Part shown: piece after piece, positions 1 to 7,789 of the stretch
Numbering within the stretch: the first letter of the stretch is position 1
How the letters are laid out: the number at the start of each line of letters is the position of its first letter
Source of the DNA: Geomesophilobacter sediminis
GTDB taxonomy: Bacteria; Desulfobacterota; Desulfuromonadia; Geobacterales; Geobacteraceae
Direction of reading: 5' to 3'
Assembly (NCBI RefSeq): GCF_016458275.1
Contig: NZ_JAEMHM010000008.1
Span: forward strand, 186,001 to 250,000
DNA length: 64,000 bases
Made by a program: the position numbers and the translations under genes
Notes under the pieces: generated by a model
The model's database searches: none
What the model saw: the letters and a program-made list of their open reading frames with translations, nothing else
Told to the model about the DNA's origin: nothing

Positions 1-957
1 AGCTACCTGGTGGGAACGGCGGGCAAGGTTACCTTGTCGCTTGCCTCGGAGTGGGACACCTGGCGCAACAGCGGCCCGGTCGTGGATTCCCTGGGCAACG
101 CGGTCGGCAGCTACAAGCGCAAAGAGGTCTCCCTCCATTCCGCAGCGGCGGAGTACGCCGTCGCGCCGCTGCCCCGGCTGCAGCTGGTCGTCGGCTACGG
201 CTACTACTGGCAGCTCCGTGACGAACGAAACGACGGCGATTACAGCGTCATGGCCGGGGCATCCTACGACCTGTTTCCGGAAACGAGGCTCAAGGCGGCG
301 GTCAAGCGCAGCATCCGTTTCCCGTCGCTGGATGACCTCTACAACGTCTCCGGGGCGGGGGGGAACGATCTCGATCCCGAGGTCGCCTGGACCTACGAGG
401 CGGGGGTGGAGCAGAAGCTCCCCATGAACAGCCGGGCCAGCGTCACCGGGTTCTACACCCACGCCAGAAATCTGATTCAGAAGGACCCGGTCACCTCGGT
501 TGCCACCAACCTCGCGCGTATCGATTTCACCGGGGTCGAGTTGGCGGCCGATAGCGCGCCGACGAAACGGCTCCTGCTGAAGGCCTCCTACTCCTATCTC
601 GATTCCGCCGACCACTCCCGGGCGGGGCGGCAGGAGCAGCAGTACACCCCCGGCGACAAGGTGGCGCTGGAGGCAAAGTACGACTTCGACTGCGGTTTCA
701 CCAGCTACGCGTCGTTTCTCTGGATCGGCAACCAGTACTTCTATACGAAAAACGGCTCCGGCCCGAACCAGCCGGTCCTGCGGGCCAAGCTGAACGACTA
801 CGGCGTGGTGAACCTGAAGTTGAGCCAGAAGTTGTTGAGCGACAAGGTGAACCTGTACGTCGGGGCGAACAACCTGCTGGACCAAAACTACGAGACGAGC
901 TACGGCTTTCCGGCCCCCGGAAGGTTCGTCTATGGCGGCGTGGAGTGGCGGTTATGA
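1..957 (+). CDS. TonB-dependent outer membrane receptor, C-terminal part
   Basis: The frame is open from base 1, so the gene begins upstream and only about 318 C-terminal residues are seen. The sequence alternates short amphipathic strands and turns, and ends in an aromatic-rich strand (YGGVEWRL) as in the last strand of TonB-dependent barrels. The segment KRSIRFPSLDDLYN resembles the conserved barrel region of BtuB/FepA-like receptors. It would import a metal chelate or cobalamin using TonB energy. The substrate cannot be told, because plug domain and TonB box lie outside the window. Its stop overlaps the next gene start by four bases (ATGA), so the two are probably translationally coupled. 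Confidence 0.85.
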   Translation, partial: SYLVGTAGKVTLSLASEWDTWRNSGPVVDSLGNAVGSYKRKEVSLHSAAAEYAVAPLPRLQLVVGYGYYWQLRDERNDGDYSVMAGASYDLFPETRLKAAVKRSIRFPSLDDLYNVSGAGGNDLDPEVAWTYEAGVEQKLPMNSRASVTGFYTHARNLIQKDPVTSVATNLARIDFTGVELAADSAPTKRLLLKASYSYLDSADHSRAGRQEQQYTPGDKVALEAKYDFDCGFTSYASFLWIGNQYFYTKNGSGPNQPVLRAKLNDYGVVNLKLSQKLLSDKVNLYVGANNLLDQNYETSYGFPAPGRFVYGGVEWRL

Positions 958-2369
958 GGGGCACCATGATGATCATGCTGCTCCTTCTCGGCGCGCTGCT
1001 TATCGGCGGCTGCGGTGACAACCAGCCCTGGCGCTACAATCCCGGGGTCCCGGCCCAGGCGACCGGCCTTACCGCCAGCGCGGGCAACCGCCAGGTCTCC
1101 CTTAGTTGGACCGCCACCCCCGGAGCGAGCACCTACCAGGTCTCCTACTCGAACTCCCCGTCGGGCGCCGGCAGCACGGTGATCGCCAATCTCACCGGGA
1201 CCTCCACCATTGTCACCGGCCTGACCAACGACCTCCCTTATTACTTCGCGGTGGCTGCAGTCAGCTCCTCCGGGGCGGGGGGCAAATCCGATCCCGTTTC
1301 GGCAACCCCTTCGGCTCCGGGGCCGTTTGTCCAGGCTGACCTGCAGGGAACGTGGAACTTCAATGTCCTCGTCACCGGGGCGAACTCGAAGTGGATGCGA
1401 GGGATCGCGGCGATCGACGGTTCTGGCAACGTCTCGGTTTCATCTTTTGTTGACAGCGCCGGCGGGACTTCCGCTCCCGCTGACCTGTTCGGTACCCTCC
1501 AACTCCTTCCCGACGGGGGAGTGCTCCAGGCGGGGGGGCAGAGTTTCCACGGCGCTCTTGCCAACAACCAATACAAGGACCTCCTCGTTGCGACGGCGAC
1601 CTCCGTTGCCGGTTCCCCCATGTTGTTGATCGGCCAGAAGCAGGTGCCGGGGATCGTCTTCTCCGCCGCCGACATCCAGGGGACCGGCCGGGCGGTTGCC
1701 GGACCGCTCACCTGGGTCTACCACCAGCTTTCCGCCGGATTGGCCGGGGGGTGGGAATACGCAGCCGGACAGACCGGCAAGGACCAGACCGAGACCTACA
1801 GCGCGATTCAGGGCTCGACCTCGCGGCAGCTTCCCGGTGCCGGGAACAAGGTGGTCACCCTCTCGATCACCTCCGAAGGCGTGGTCTCGGAGGCCCTCCT
1901 CCCGGGGGCCGCGCCCGCTCCCACCCTGCTCCTGGACCACGGGATCATGTCGGCGGACAAGGTGACCGTCGTCGGGACGGCAACCGATGCCAGCGGGGCG
2001 CCGGTGCTGCGGATCATGCAGTTCATCCATCCGCCGGCGGTCGTGCTCACCTCCACGAGCTACCAGATGACCGACCTTGCCGGAAATTACGCCTTCGCAG
2101 CGCTTTCCGGCGGCAGCGCCACGCTCTGGGAGAGCGGCTCGTTCGGCGTCGATTCCACCGGGACCCTGACCTACGCGGCTTTTCTCGACAGCAACGGGGC
2201 CGCCACCTTGCCCGGTTCGATGCTTTTGATGATGGATCAGCAGGGAATCGTCACCACCGCCTCGGATGCCTCCTACAACGGGAAGCTCTCCTTCTTCAAG
2301 GATTCGCTGGTGGCGACCTGGACCGGTGCCGCAGGGGCGCCGTATTTGAGCGTGGCAGTCAAGAGGTGA
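954..2369 (+). CDS. Lipoprotein with one fibronectin type III domain
   Basis: A hydrophobic signal ends in a lipobox (LIGGC) about 20 residues in, so this is a predicted outer-membrane lipoprotein of about 471 residues. Residues roughly 30-120 form an FN3 domain (TGLTASAGNRQVSLSWTA, then YYFAVAAVSSSG). The remainder is a Gly/Ala/Ser-rich beta-type region of unknown fold, with repeated phrases of the type GTLTYAAFLDSNG. I chose the ATG at 954, which overlaps the receptor stop as ATGA; a GTG at 945 is the alternative. Its position right behind a TonB receptor suggests a surface accessory role, which is inference only. Confidence 0.85.
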   Translation: MRGTMMIMLLLLGALLIGGCGDNQPWRYNPGVPAQATGLTASAGNRQVSLSWTATPGASTYQVSYSNSPSGAGSTVIANLTGTSTIVTGLTNDLPYYFAVAAVSSSGAGGKSDPVSATPSAPGPFVQADLQGTWNFNVLVTGANSKWMRGIAAIDGSGNVSVSSFVDSAGGTSAPADLFGTLQLLPDGGVLQAGGQSFHGALANNQYKDLLVATATSVAGSPMLLIGQKQVPGIVFSAADIQGTGRAVAGPLTWVYHQLSAGLAGGWEYAAGQTGKDQTETYSAIQGSTSRQLPGAGNKVVTLSITSEGVVSEALLPGAAPAPTLLLDHGIMSADKVTVVGTATDASGAPVLRIMQFIHPPAVVLTSTSYQMTDLAGNYAFAALSGGSATLWESGSFGVDSTGTLTYAAFLDSNGAATLPGSMLLMMDQQGIVTTASDASYNGKLSFFKDSLVATWTGAAGAPYLSVAVKR

Positions 2370-2380
2370 GGGGAGAAGGG

Positions 2381-2782
2381 ATGGCTCAGCCGGAAGGTGA
2401 AGCAAAGCGCAAGAAGAAGCGGTCGCCGGTTTCCAAATATCTGAATCTCGTGTTCCGCGTCGGCCACGTAGCCGTCGGCGGCGTCCTTTTCGGAGGGATG
2501 TTCTGGGGGGAACCGTTTTCCCTTATGGTCCGGTGGCACTGGTTCACCGTCGCGACCGGCTTTCTCCTCATCGCCGCCGGAATCTTCTCGAGCCGGCACT
2601 GGATCTACCAGGGGCGTGGCGTCCTGGCCCTTTTCCACCTGGCTCTTGCCTGGGTGGTCCATGCCTTTCCGGCCCAGGTGCCCGCAGCCCTGATGGCCAT
2701 CGTGGTTTCCGGAGTGGTGGGGAGCCATCTTCCCGGGGACATCCGACACTATTCGCTGGTGCACCGCTGCCGCATCGATTGA
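2381..2782 (+). CDS. Small polytopic membrane protein
   Basis: This predicted protein of 133 residues has a basic N-terminal tail (KRKKKR) followed by about four hydrophobic segments separated by short loops containing Trp and His. A GGGAGAAGG ribosome site precedes the ATG, 11 bases after the lipoprotein stop, so it belongs to the same operon. I do not recognise the family. The arrangement recalls small membrane proteins found beside TonB-receptor genes, but no function can be assigned. Confidence 0.75.
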   Translation: MAQPEGEAKRKKKRSPVSKYLNLVFRVGHVAVGGVLFGGMFWGEPFSLMVRWHWFTVATGFLLIAAGIFSSRHWIYQGRGVLALFHLALAWVVHAFPAQVPAALMAIVVSGVVGSHLPGDIRHYSLVHRCRID

Positions 2783-2869
2783 CCGGCTCCAGGTGCCGCC
2801 TTGAATCCACTACCCGCCCGTTTTCGGGGGGACCGTTTCTCACGTCGCAATCATAGAGGAGAGCAACAG

Positions 2870-3253
2870 ATGGTAATCATCATCACGCAGGAACCAATTG
2901 ATCCCCGTTCGGTGTACGACCTCCTCGACCGGAAGAACGGCGGATCCATCGTCTTTCACTTCGCCGTGGTCAAGGAACAGGTGAGCGGCGGCAAGTCCAC
3001 GAGCGGGATTCAGTACTCGTCACAGGGGGATACTGCCGGTGAGCTCGAGGGGATTGCGAAGATGCTTAAGGAAAAATGGGAATTGGAAAGTGTCGTGCTG
3101 GTGAGGCGGGTGGGGGCCCTGAAAGTGGGGGAGATCATCTCGCTGGTGGCGGTGAGCTCGCGCAATAGCGAAGACGCCTTCAGCAGCTGCCGCGAGGGGA
3201 TCGCGCTTTTGAAAAAGATGAAGACGATCCTGAAGGCGGAAAGTTATCAGTAA
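2870..3253 (+). CDS. moaE: Divergent MoaE-like protein (molybdopterin synthase large subunit family)
   Basis: In molybdenum cofactor synthesis MoaE adds sulfur from MoaD thiocarboxylate to precursor Z. This 127-residue protein keeps the family frame: ITQEPID near the N-terminus, the VRRVGALKVGE block that matches HRxGxLxVGE, and VAVSSRNSEDAF. It is shorter than the usual 140-150 residues. The C-terminal lysine motif normally read as PIWKKE is replaced by a KKMKTILKAE tail, and the arginine after the first strand is not obvious, so activity is uncertain. The start at 2870 follows AGAGGAG. mobA about 700 bases downstream fits a cofactor context. Confidence 0.7.
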   Translation: MVIIITQEPIDPRSVYDLLDRKNGGSIVFHFAVVKEQVSGGKSTSGIQYSSQGDTAGELEGIAKMLKEKWELESVVLVRRVGALKVGEIISLVAVSSRNSEDAFSSCREGIALLKKMKTILKAESYQ

Positions 3254-3281
3254 AGACATTGAAAAGTAGTCAGGGAACGAT

Positions 3282-3386
3282 GTCAGTGATCAGTGATCAG
3301 TCGGATAAAGCGGCGCAGTTGAACTGATCATTGATCACTGTTTCTAATCACTGTCTACTGATCACTGTCTACTGATCACCGTCTAT
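3282..3386. repeat. GATCA-rich inverted and tandem repeat
   Basis: Two nearly complementary 18-base arms built from TGATCAGT units flank a short loop (about 3283-3358). They are followed by a 14-base unit (CTGTCTACTGATCA) repeated in tandem. The block lies between the convergent moaE-like and hemerythrin genes and reaches into the 3' end of the latter. It could act as a bidirectional hairpin terminator, but it lacks a clean U-tract. Confidence 0.6.
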
Positions 3387-3800
3387 GCTTAAAGACCCGA
3401 CTACGTGTGCGACGTACTCGCTGTCCACGTTGACGATGTGATCGACCAGCCACTGGCGCATCCCCTTCTTCCTCGCCTGCACGCCGCTGTGGGCCGGGCC
3501 GTCGTCGATGATCTGTACCCGCAGGCGGGCCAGCTCGTCCAGGAACTTCCGGTGCTGCTTCCGGTGCGGGCCCAGCTCCGGATAGCCGCTGCGCTCGAGG
3601 ATCCCTTCCTCTTCGGCAAAGTGGACCACCGTGTAGTTGTCCAGGTACTCCAACAGGGCCAGGACCTCCTTCCCGCCGGCGCTGTCGTCGCAGGCCTCCG
3701 AGAAGTAGTCGAACCGGGCGAAAATCTCCTGGTGCTGGTGGTCGATCCCCTTGATTCCGCACGAAAGGTCATCCTTCCAGCTCGATTGGCTCGATTGCAT
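3369..3800 (-). CDS. Bacteriohemerythrin (hemerythrin-like oxygen-binding protein)
   Basis: This 143-residue protein has the di-iron ligand pattern of hemerythrins: GIDHQHQEIF, then HFAEEE, HRKQH and finally HIVNVD. Members bind oxygen reversibly at a carboxylate-bridged di-iron site in a four-helix bundle and serve in oxygen sensing, storage or delivery. There is no signal peptide, so it is cytoplasmic. The start at 3800 is chosen because GGGGAGGCGGAC lies directly upstream; a longer frame to 3956 would run across the intergenic region. It is transcribed divergently from mobA. Confidence 0.88.
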   Translation of the reverse strand: MQSSQSSWKDDLSCGIKGIDHQHQEIFARFDYFSEACDDSAGGKEVLALLEYLDNYTVVHFAEEEGILERSGYPELGPHRKQHRKFLDELARLRVQIIDDGPAHSGVQARKKGMRQWLVDHIVNVDSEYVAHVVGSLSIDGDQ

Positions 3801-3943
3801 GTCCGCCTCCCCCTGAAATTGTTCGCTTTGGCCGCCTGAAAAGGGTAAGATTAGCGGCATTGTCCCGGTCCGGCAAGTGTGGCGCCTCCTGCCGCTAAGC
3901 CCGCGCGGGACCCACCCCTGGGCTTTTTCTTCAGCAGGTAACG

Positions 3944-4537
3944 ATGTCGAATCCACGCTTTGCAGACGTAACCGGAGTGATCCTGGTCGGGGGCAAAAGC
4001 CGGCGCATGGGGCGCGACAAGGCCTTTCTTCCCTGGCAGGGAAGACCTCTTTTCGAAGCGATCCTGGCCGTTTTCCGGGACAGCTTCGACCAGGTCCTCC
4101 TGGTCGGTGACGACGGCGGACGCTTCGGCGCCTATGACGTTCCCGTGCTCCCCGACCTCTACCCCGGAAGCGCGCTGGGCGGGCTCTACACCGGGCTCTA
4201 CCATGCCCGTACCGACTACGTCTTTGCCGGCCCTTGCGACATGCCGTTCCCGAGCCGGGAACTGCTGCGGCATCTCTGCACCGTAAAGGAGGGATACGAT
4301 GCCGTCGTGCCGCAAAAGCACGACGCGCTGGAAACCCTCTTCACCCTCTACGGCAAGGGATGCCTCGCTCCGATGCGACAGCTTCTCGAAAGCGGCAATT
4401 TCAGGATCTACGACCTCTACCCGATGGTCCGCACCCGGTACATCTGCGGGGAAGAACTGGAACGGGCCGGCGGGACGGGAAAATCCCTGGTTAGCGTCAA
4501 TACCCCGGAAGAAGCGGCGCAGAGCCTGCGGTCCTGA
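3944..4537 (+). CDS. mobA: Molybdenum cofactor guanylyltransferase MobA
   Basis: The protein of 197 residues is a nucleotidyltransferase that joins GMP from GTP to molybdopterin to make the bis-MGD form of the cofactor. The N-terminus carries the nucleotide-binding signature VGGKSRRMGRDKAF with the catalytic lysine, and GPCDMPF supplies the metal-binding aspartate. Length and motif order fit the family. A GC-rich imperfect hairpin with CTTTTTC after it (about 3896-3930) precedes the ATG and could attenuate transcription; I rate that as weak. Confidence 0.9.
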   Translation: MSNPRFADVTGVILVGGKSRRMGRDKAFLPWQGRPLFEAILAVFRDSFDQVLLVGDDGGRFGAYDVPVLPDLYPGSALGGLYTGLYHARTDYVFAGPCDMPFPSRELLRHLCTVKEGYDAVVPQKHDALETLFTLYGKGCLAPMRQLLESGNFRIYDLYPMVRTRYICGEELERAGGTGKSLVSVNTPEEAAQSLRS

Positions 4538-4936
4538 CGGTTCGCGGCTCTGGCCGCACCCTTTACCTCCCCGACCTTGCCTCCTGCCGGGGCTATCGGC
4601 CGACCAGGGAAACCGACACCAGCGGTGCCAGTACCCTTTACTTATCTTCCTCAGAGACCCTCGGTACTTCTGTCTTTGGTGCGGCGCCCTCCTGCCGTCG
4701 TCAGTCATTATCTTTGCGCCGCACGGCATAGTGGAGCGTCTGCTAGTTCCCTCGGAAGACATTGCGCATCGGTTGTCATTAAAATGTCAGACCGCGGTTG
4801 ACAAAGCCTAAATTAGAAAGGAAAATTGTCACCGGTAATGAGAGTGACCTTATTCTTATAAGTGTCGGCTCCCGATTCGGTGGTTGGTCGAAACTCTGCG
4901 CCCAAAAGATGCTGACAGTCGGTTCGGTTATTTTGT
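4538..4936. other. Intergenic region, no gene seen
   Basis: The stretch between mobA and the chemosensory operon changes from GC-rich to AT-rich after about 4790. Short open frames here lack ribosome sites and family features. A TTGACA at 4799 is followed by no good -10 box. I see no RNA gene. Confidence 0.5.
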
Positions 4937-4965
4937 ATGACAATAATCTATAACGTCTTTATAAT
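4937..4965 (+). promoter_or_regulatory. Likely sigma-70 promoter of the chemosensory operon
   Basis: ATGACA at 4937-4942, a 17-base spacer and a perfect TATAAT at 4960-4965 lie in AT-rich DNA about 80 bases before the first CheW gene. This is the only good candidate upstream of the whole 11-kb gene run. Confidence 0.5.
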
Positions 4966-5047
4966 GTCTGACCGCCAATCTTTCACGGCTTCATGCAGTT
5001 GTCAATAACCAATTCGTAGTGCCACGGTTTCCCTCAGTTTTCTCTTG

Positions 5048-5584
5048 ATGCCCGGTGCTCCGGAGTGTAAATTGCACCGGATCAAGCATCTATGCAGCGC
5101 GTCCCCCCAGGAGGAGACCGATATTACCGCATCACATCTGCTCATCTTCAACCTCGACGACCAGCGCTACGCCCTCCCGCTGGCAGGGGTGCAACGGGTG
5201 ATCCGTGCCGCGGCGCCGACGCTCCTTCCGCAGGCTCCGGAGATCGTTGTCGGCATCCTCGACCTGCAAGGGACGGTGGTTCCCGTGGTGGACGTGCGCC
5301 GGCGTTTCGGCATGCCGCAGCGGGAGATCCGGCCGGAGGACCAGTTCATCGTGGCCCGCGCCCGTTCCCTCAACGTCGCGTTGGTGGTGGATGGGACGGA
5401 AGGGGTAATCGAGGATGATCCGGAGCTTTGCGTTGCCCCGGAGCGCATTGTGCCCGGGATGGAGCATGTCTCGGGAGTGACGCGGACCGTGGCGGGACTG
5501 GTCCTGATCCACGATCTGAGCCGGTTCCTGTCGCTTGAGGAAGAAGATTCCCTGAGGGAGGCCCTTGCTTCCGCGCCAGGCTGA
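5048..5584 (+). CDS. CheW-type coupling protein (WspB-like position)
   Basis: CheW proteins link receptors to the CheA kinase. The domain starts at LLIFNLDDQRYALPL and continues through VVGILDLQGTVVPVVDVRRRF, the typical CheW core, and ends with HDLSRFLSLEEE. ATG at 5048 (or TTG 5045) gives 178 residues, but the first 25 are atypical and have no ribosome site. A strong AGGAGGAG at 5109-5116 instead points to an in-frame ATT codon at 5123, so the true start may be that rare codon. The gene overlaps the following CheR by 20 bases. The order CheW, CheR-TPR, CheW, MCP, CheA-REC, CheB mirrors Wsp operons. Confidence 0.88.
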   Translation: MPGAPECKLHRIKHLCSASPQEETDITASHLLIFNLDDQRYALPLAGVQRVIRAAAPTLLPQAPEIVVGILDLQGTVVPVVDVRRRFGMPQREIRPEDQFIVARARSLNVALVVDGTEGVIEDDPELCVAPERIVPGMEHVSGVTRTVAGLVLIHDLSRFLSLEEEDSLREALASAPG

Positions 5585-7097
5585 CAGGTCCGGGGAAACC
5601 TCCCCGGCCGGGAGCGCCGATCGGATCCTGATCCGATTCGGCAGGTTCGTCGCCAGGCATCTCGGTCTTTTCTACCGCGAGGAGCGGCTGGATGAACTGC
5701 GCCAGAAATGCCTGCCGCTCTGCCGGGAATTCGGCTACCCCGACGTCGAGACCTGCCTTTTGTGGCTCATGTCGGAACCGCTTTCCGGCGACCAGCTTGA
5801 CGCCCTCGCCCGCACCCTCACCATCGGCGAGACCTATTTTCTGCGCGACCCGGCGAGCTACCGCGTCCTGGAACAGGAGCTGCTCCCCGGACTGATCGCC
5901 TCCCGGCGCGCCGGCGACCGGCGGCTGCGCATCTGGAGCGCCGGCTGCTCCTCGGGTGAAGAGCCGTACAGCATCGCCATCCTGCTCAAGCGGCTCATCC
6001 CCGACCTGGCCCAGTGGGATGTCACCATCCTGGGGACCGACATCAACCCGGCGGCCCTGAAGAAGGGGAAACGCGGGGTCTACAGCCAGTGGTCCTTCCG
6101 CGACGCCCCCCCGTGGCTTTCGGATTACTTCAAGCAGCGCCCGGACGGCCGGATGGAGATCCTTCCCGAGATCCGGAGCATGGTGCGCTTCAAGCAGCTC
6201 AACCTCGCCGATGAGGTCTACCCCTCGGCAGCCAACGGGACCGGCGGGATGGACCTCGTATTCTGCCGCAACGTGATGCTCTATTTCGGCCCCGAGCTGG
6301 TGCCGCAGGTCGTCGATCGTCTCCACGCCGCGTTGCGGGTGGGGGGGTGGCTTTTCGTCAGCCCGACCGAGATCGACCACCGCCACTTCACCCGGTTCAG
6401 CTGCCGGCGCTTTCCCGGCGCCATCTTTTTCGAAAAAGGCGACGGGGTTCCGGTTCAGGACCCGGTGCCGGTTCCCGAGCTCCCACTTACCCTGCTCAAG
6501 GAGATGTCCACCGGCCAGGCCCCGGCGTGGGCCGCAACCGGTTTTGATTTTGCTCCCGCTCCTTCCGGCGCTCCCCCGGCCGCCGCGCAACTTATGGCAG
6601 AAACGCCGGTACCCTCCGCGACCGACCCGGGCCCCGCTTCAACGGTGGCGGCCGCTACCGCCGAGGAGGATGCACGGTCCGGCGACGCGGCGGAATGCAC
6701 CACGGATGCGGCCGGCTGGGAGGCCAGGGCGCGCCAGTTGGCCGACCAGGGGCTTTTCGACGCGGCCAAGCAGTGCTGCGAAAAAGCCATCGCCCAGGAC
6801 CGGCTGCACGCCGCGAGCCATTACCTCCTCGCGCTGATCCACATTGAACAGGGGGCGCAGGACGAAGCCGAATCCATCCTGAAACGCGCCCTCTACATCG
6901 ACCACGATTTCATCCTCGGATACTTCGCCCTGGGCAACCTCTACCGGCAGATGGGACGGGACGCCGAGTCGCAACGGCAGTTCGGGGTGGCGCTGAGCCT
7001 GCTCGAACGGTGCGACCCGGCGGCGGTACTCCCCGATTCGGACGGAATGACGGCAGGAGGGCTGGCCGAAGTGATCCGCAGGCAAAGGAGAGGGTAA
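5565..7097 (+). CDS. CheR methyltransferase with C-terminal TPR repeats (WspC-like)
   Basis: The enzyme transfers methyl groups from S-adenosylmethionine to receptor glutamates. After an N-terminal helical domain the SAM site reads WSAGCSSGEEPYSIAI (about residue 122) and continues with TDINPAAL and FCRNVMLYF. A low-complexity Ala/Pro linker (about 325-375) leads into TPR-type helices up to residue 510, beginning near WEARARQLADQGLFDAAKQC. CheR fused to TPR is characteristic of Wsp-like systems. The TTG start at 5565 overlaps cheW and lies just after GAGGGAGG, a tight spacing. Confidence 0.92.
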   Translation: MLPRQADRSGETSPAGSADRILIRFGRFVARHLGLFYREERLDELRQKCLPLCREFGYPDVETCLLWLMSEPLSGDQLDALARTLTIGETYFLRDPASYRVLEQELLPGLIASRRAGDRRLRIWSAGCSSGEEPYSIAILLKRLIPDLAQWDVTILGTDINPAALKKGKRGVYSQWSFRDAPPWLSDYFKQRPDGRMEILPEIRSMVRFKQLNLADEVYPSAANGTGGMDLVFCRNVMLYFGPELVPQVVDRLHAALRVGGWLFVSPTEIDHRHFTRFSCRRFPGAIFFEKGDGVPVQDPVPVPELPLTLLKEMSTGQAPAWAATGFDFAPAPSGAPPAAAQLMAETPVPSATDPGPASTVAAATAEEDARSGDAAECTTDAAGWEARARQLADQGLFDAAKQCCEKAIAQDRLHAASHYLLALIHIEQGAQDEAESILKRALYIDHDFILGYFALGNLYRQMGRDAESQRQFGVALSLLERCDPAAVLPDSDGMTAGGLAEVIRRQRRG

Positions 7098-7694
7098 ATG
7101 TCCGCCCAACAGGACCGAAATACGATCGCCGACGGCACCGCCGGGGTCATTCATGCTCCCCCGGCCGTCGCGCCGAACCCGGCCGGCCCGAAGGAGATCC
7201 TGGCGGCGCGGGCCCGGGCGCTCGCGGCGGCGCCGGAGGCAGAGACCGCCGGGGAGCGGATCGAGGTGATCGAGTTCGAGCTTTCCGGGGAGCGCTACGC
7301 GGTTCGGGCCGCGCTGGTGACGGAGATCTTTCCGCTTACCGATTTCACCCCGCTCTTCTGCGCCCCCGCTTTCGTGCTCGGCATCACCAACCTGCGCGGC
7401 AAGATCGTTTCCATCGTGGACCTGCGCCGGTTCTTCGAACTCCCCAGCGTCGGGCTTTCCAACCTGAACCGGGTGATCCTGGCCAGCGACGGGGTGATGG
7501 AGGTGGGGATCCTCGCCGATGCCATCGCGGGGATCGTTTCGCTCCCGGTGGCGGAGCTGCAGGCGCCTCCGGCCGCCCTTACCGGGGTCCGCGAGGAGTT
7601 TCTGACCGGGGTGACCGGCGACCGCCTGGCGCTGCTCGATCTGGGGAGGATCCTCGCCGACCGCAGGATCGTCGTTCACGAAGAGGTGGAGTAG
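7098..7694 (+). CDS. CheW-type coupling protein with N-terminal extension (WspD-like position)
   Basis: A CheW domain (residues about 55-190) is recognisable from IEFELSGERYAVRAALVTEI and GITNLRGKIVSIVDLRRFF. The first 50 residues are an Ala/Pro-rich extension without a domain, as often seen in the second CheW of Wsp-type clusters. The ATG directly follows the cheR stop and is preceded by AAGGAGAGGG. Having two CheW proteins in one operon suggests separate coupling to receptor and kinase, which is known for WspB and WspD. Confidence 0.92.
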   Translation: MSAQQDRNTIADGTAGVIHAPPAVAPNPAGPKEILAARARALAAAPEAETAGERIEVIEFELSGERYAVRAALVTEIFPLTDFTPLFCAPAFVLGITNLRGKIVSIVDLRRFFELPSVGLSNLNRVILASDGVMEVGILADAIAGIVSLPVAELQAPPAALTGVREEFLTGVTGDRLALLDLGRILADRRIVVHEEVE

Positions 7695-7789
7695 CACCCT
7701 GCGGCGTGCCCGCAACAAAACAGCGAAAGCTTTGGAAAGAACTGTACGTAACGGTCGTCGACCGATGCATTACTGGTAACGGGGGAATC

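Noticed and set aside
1751-2380. Longer start for the small membrane protein at 1751
   Set aside because: The upstream part is an out-of-frame shadow of the FN3 lipoprotein; a good ribosome site stands before ATG 2381.
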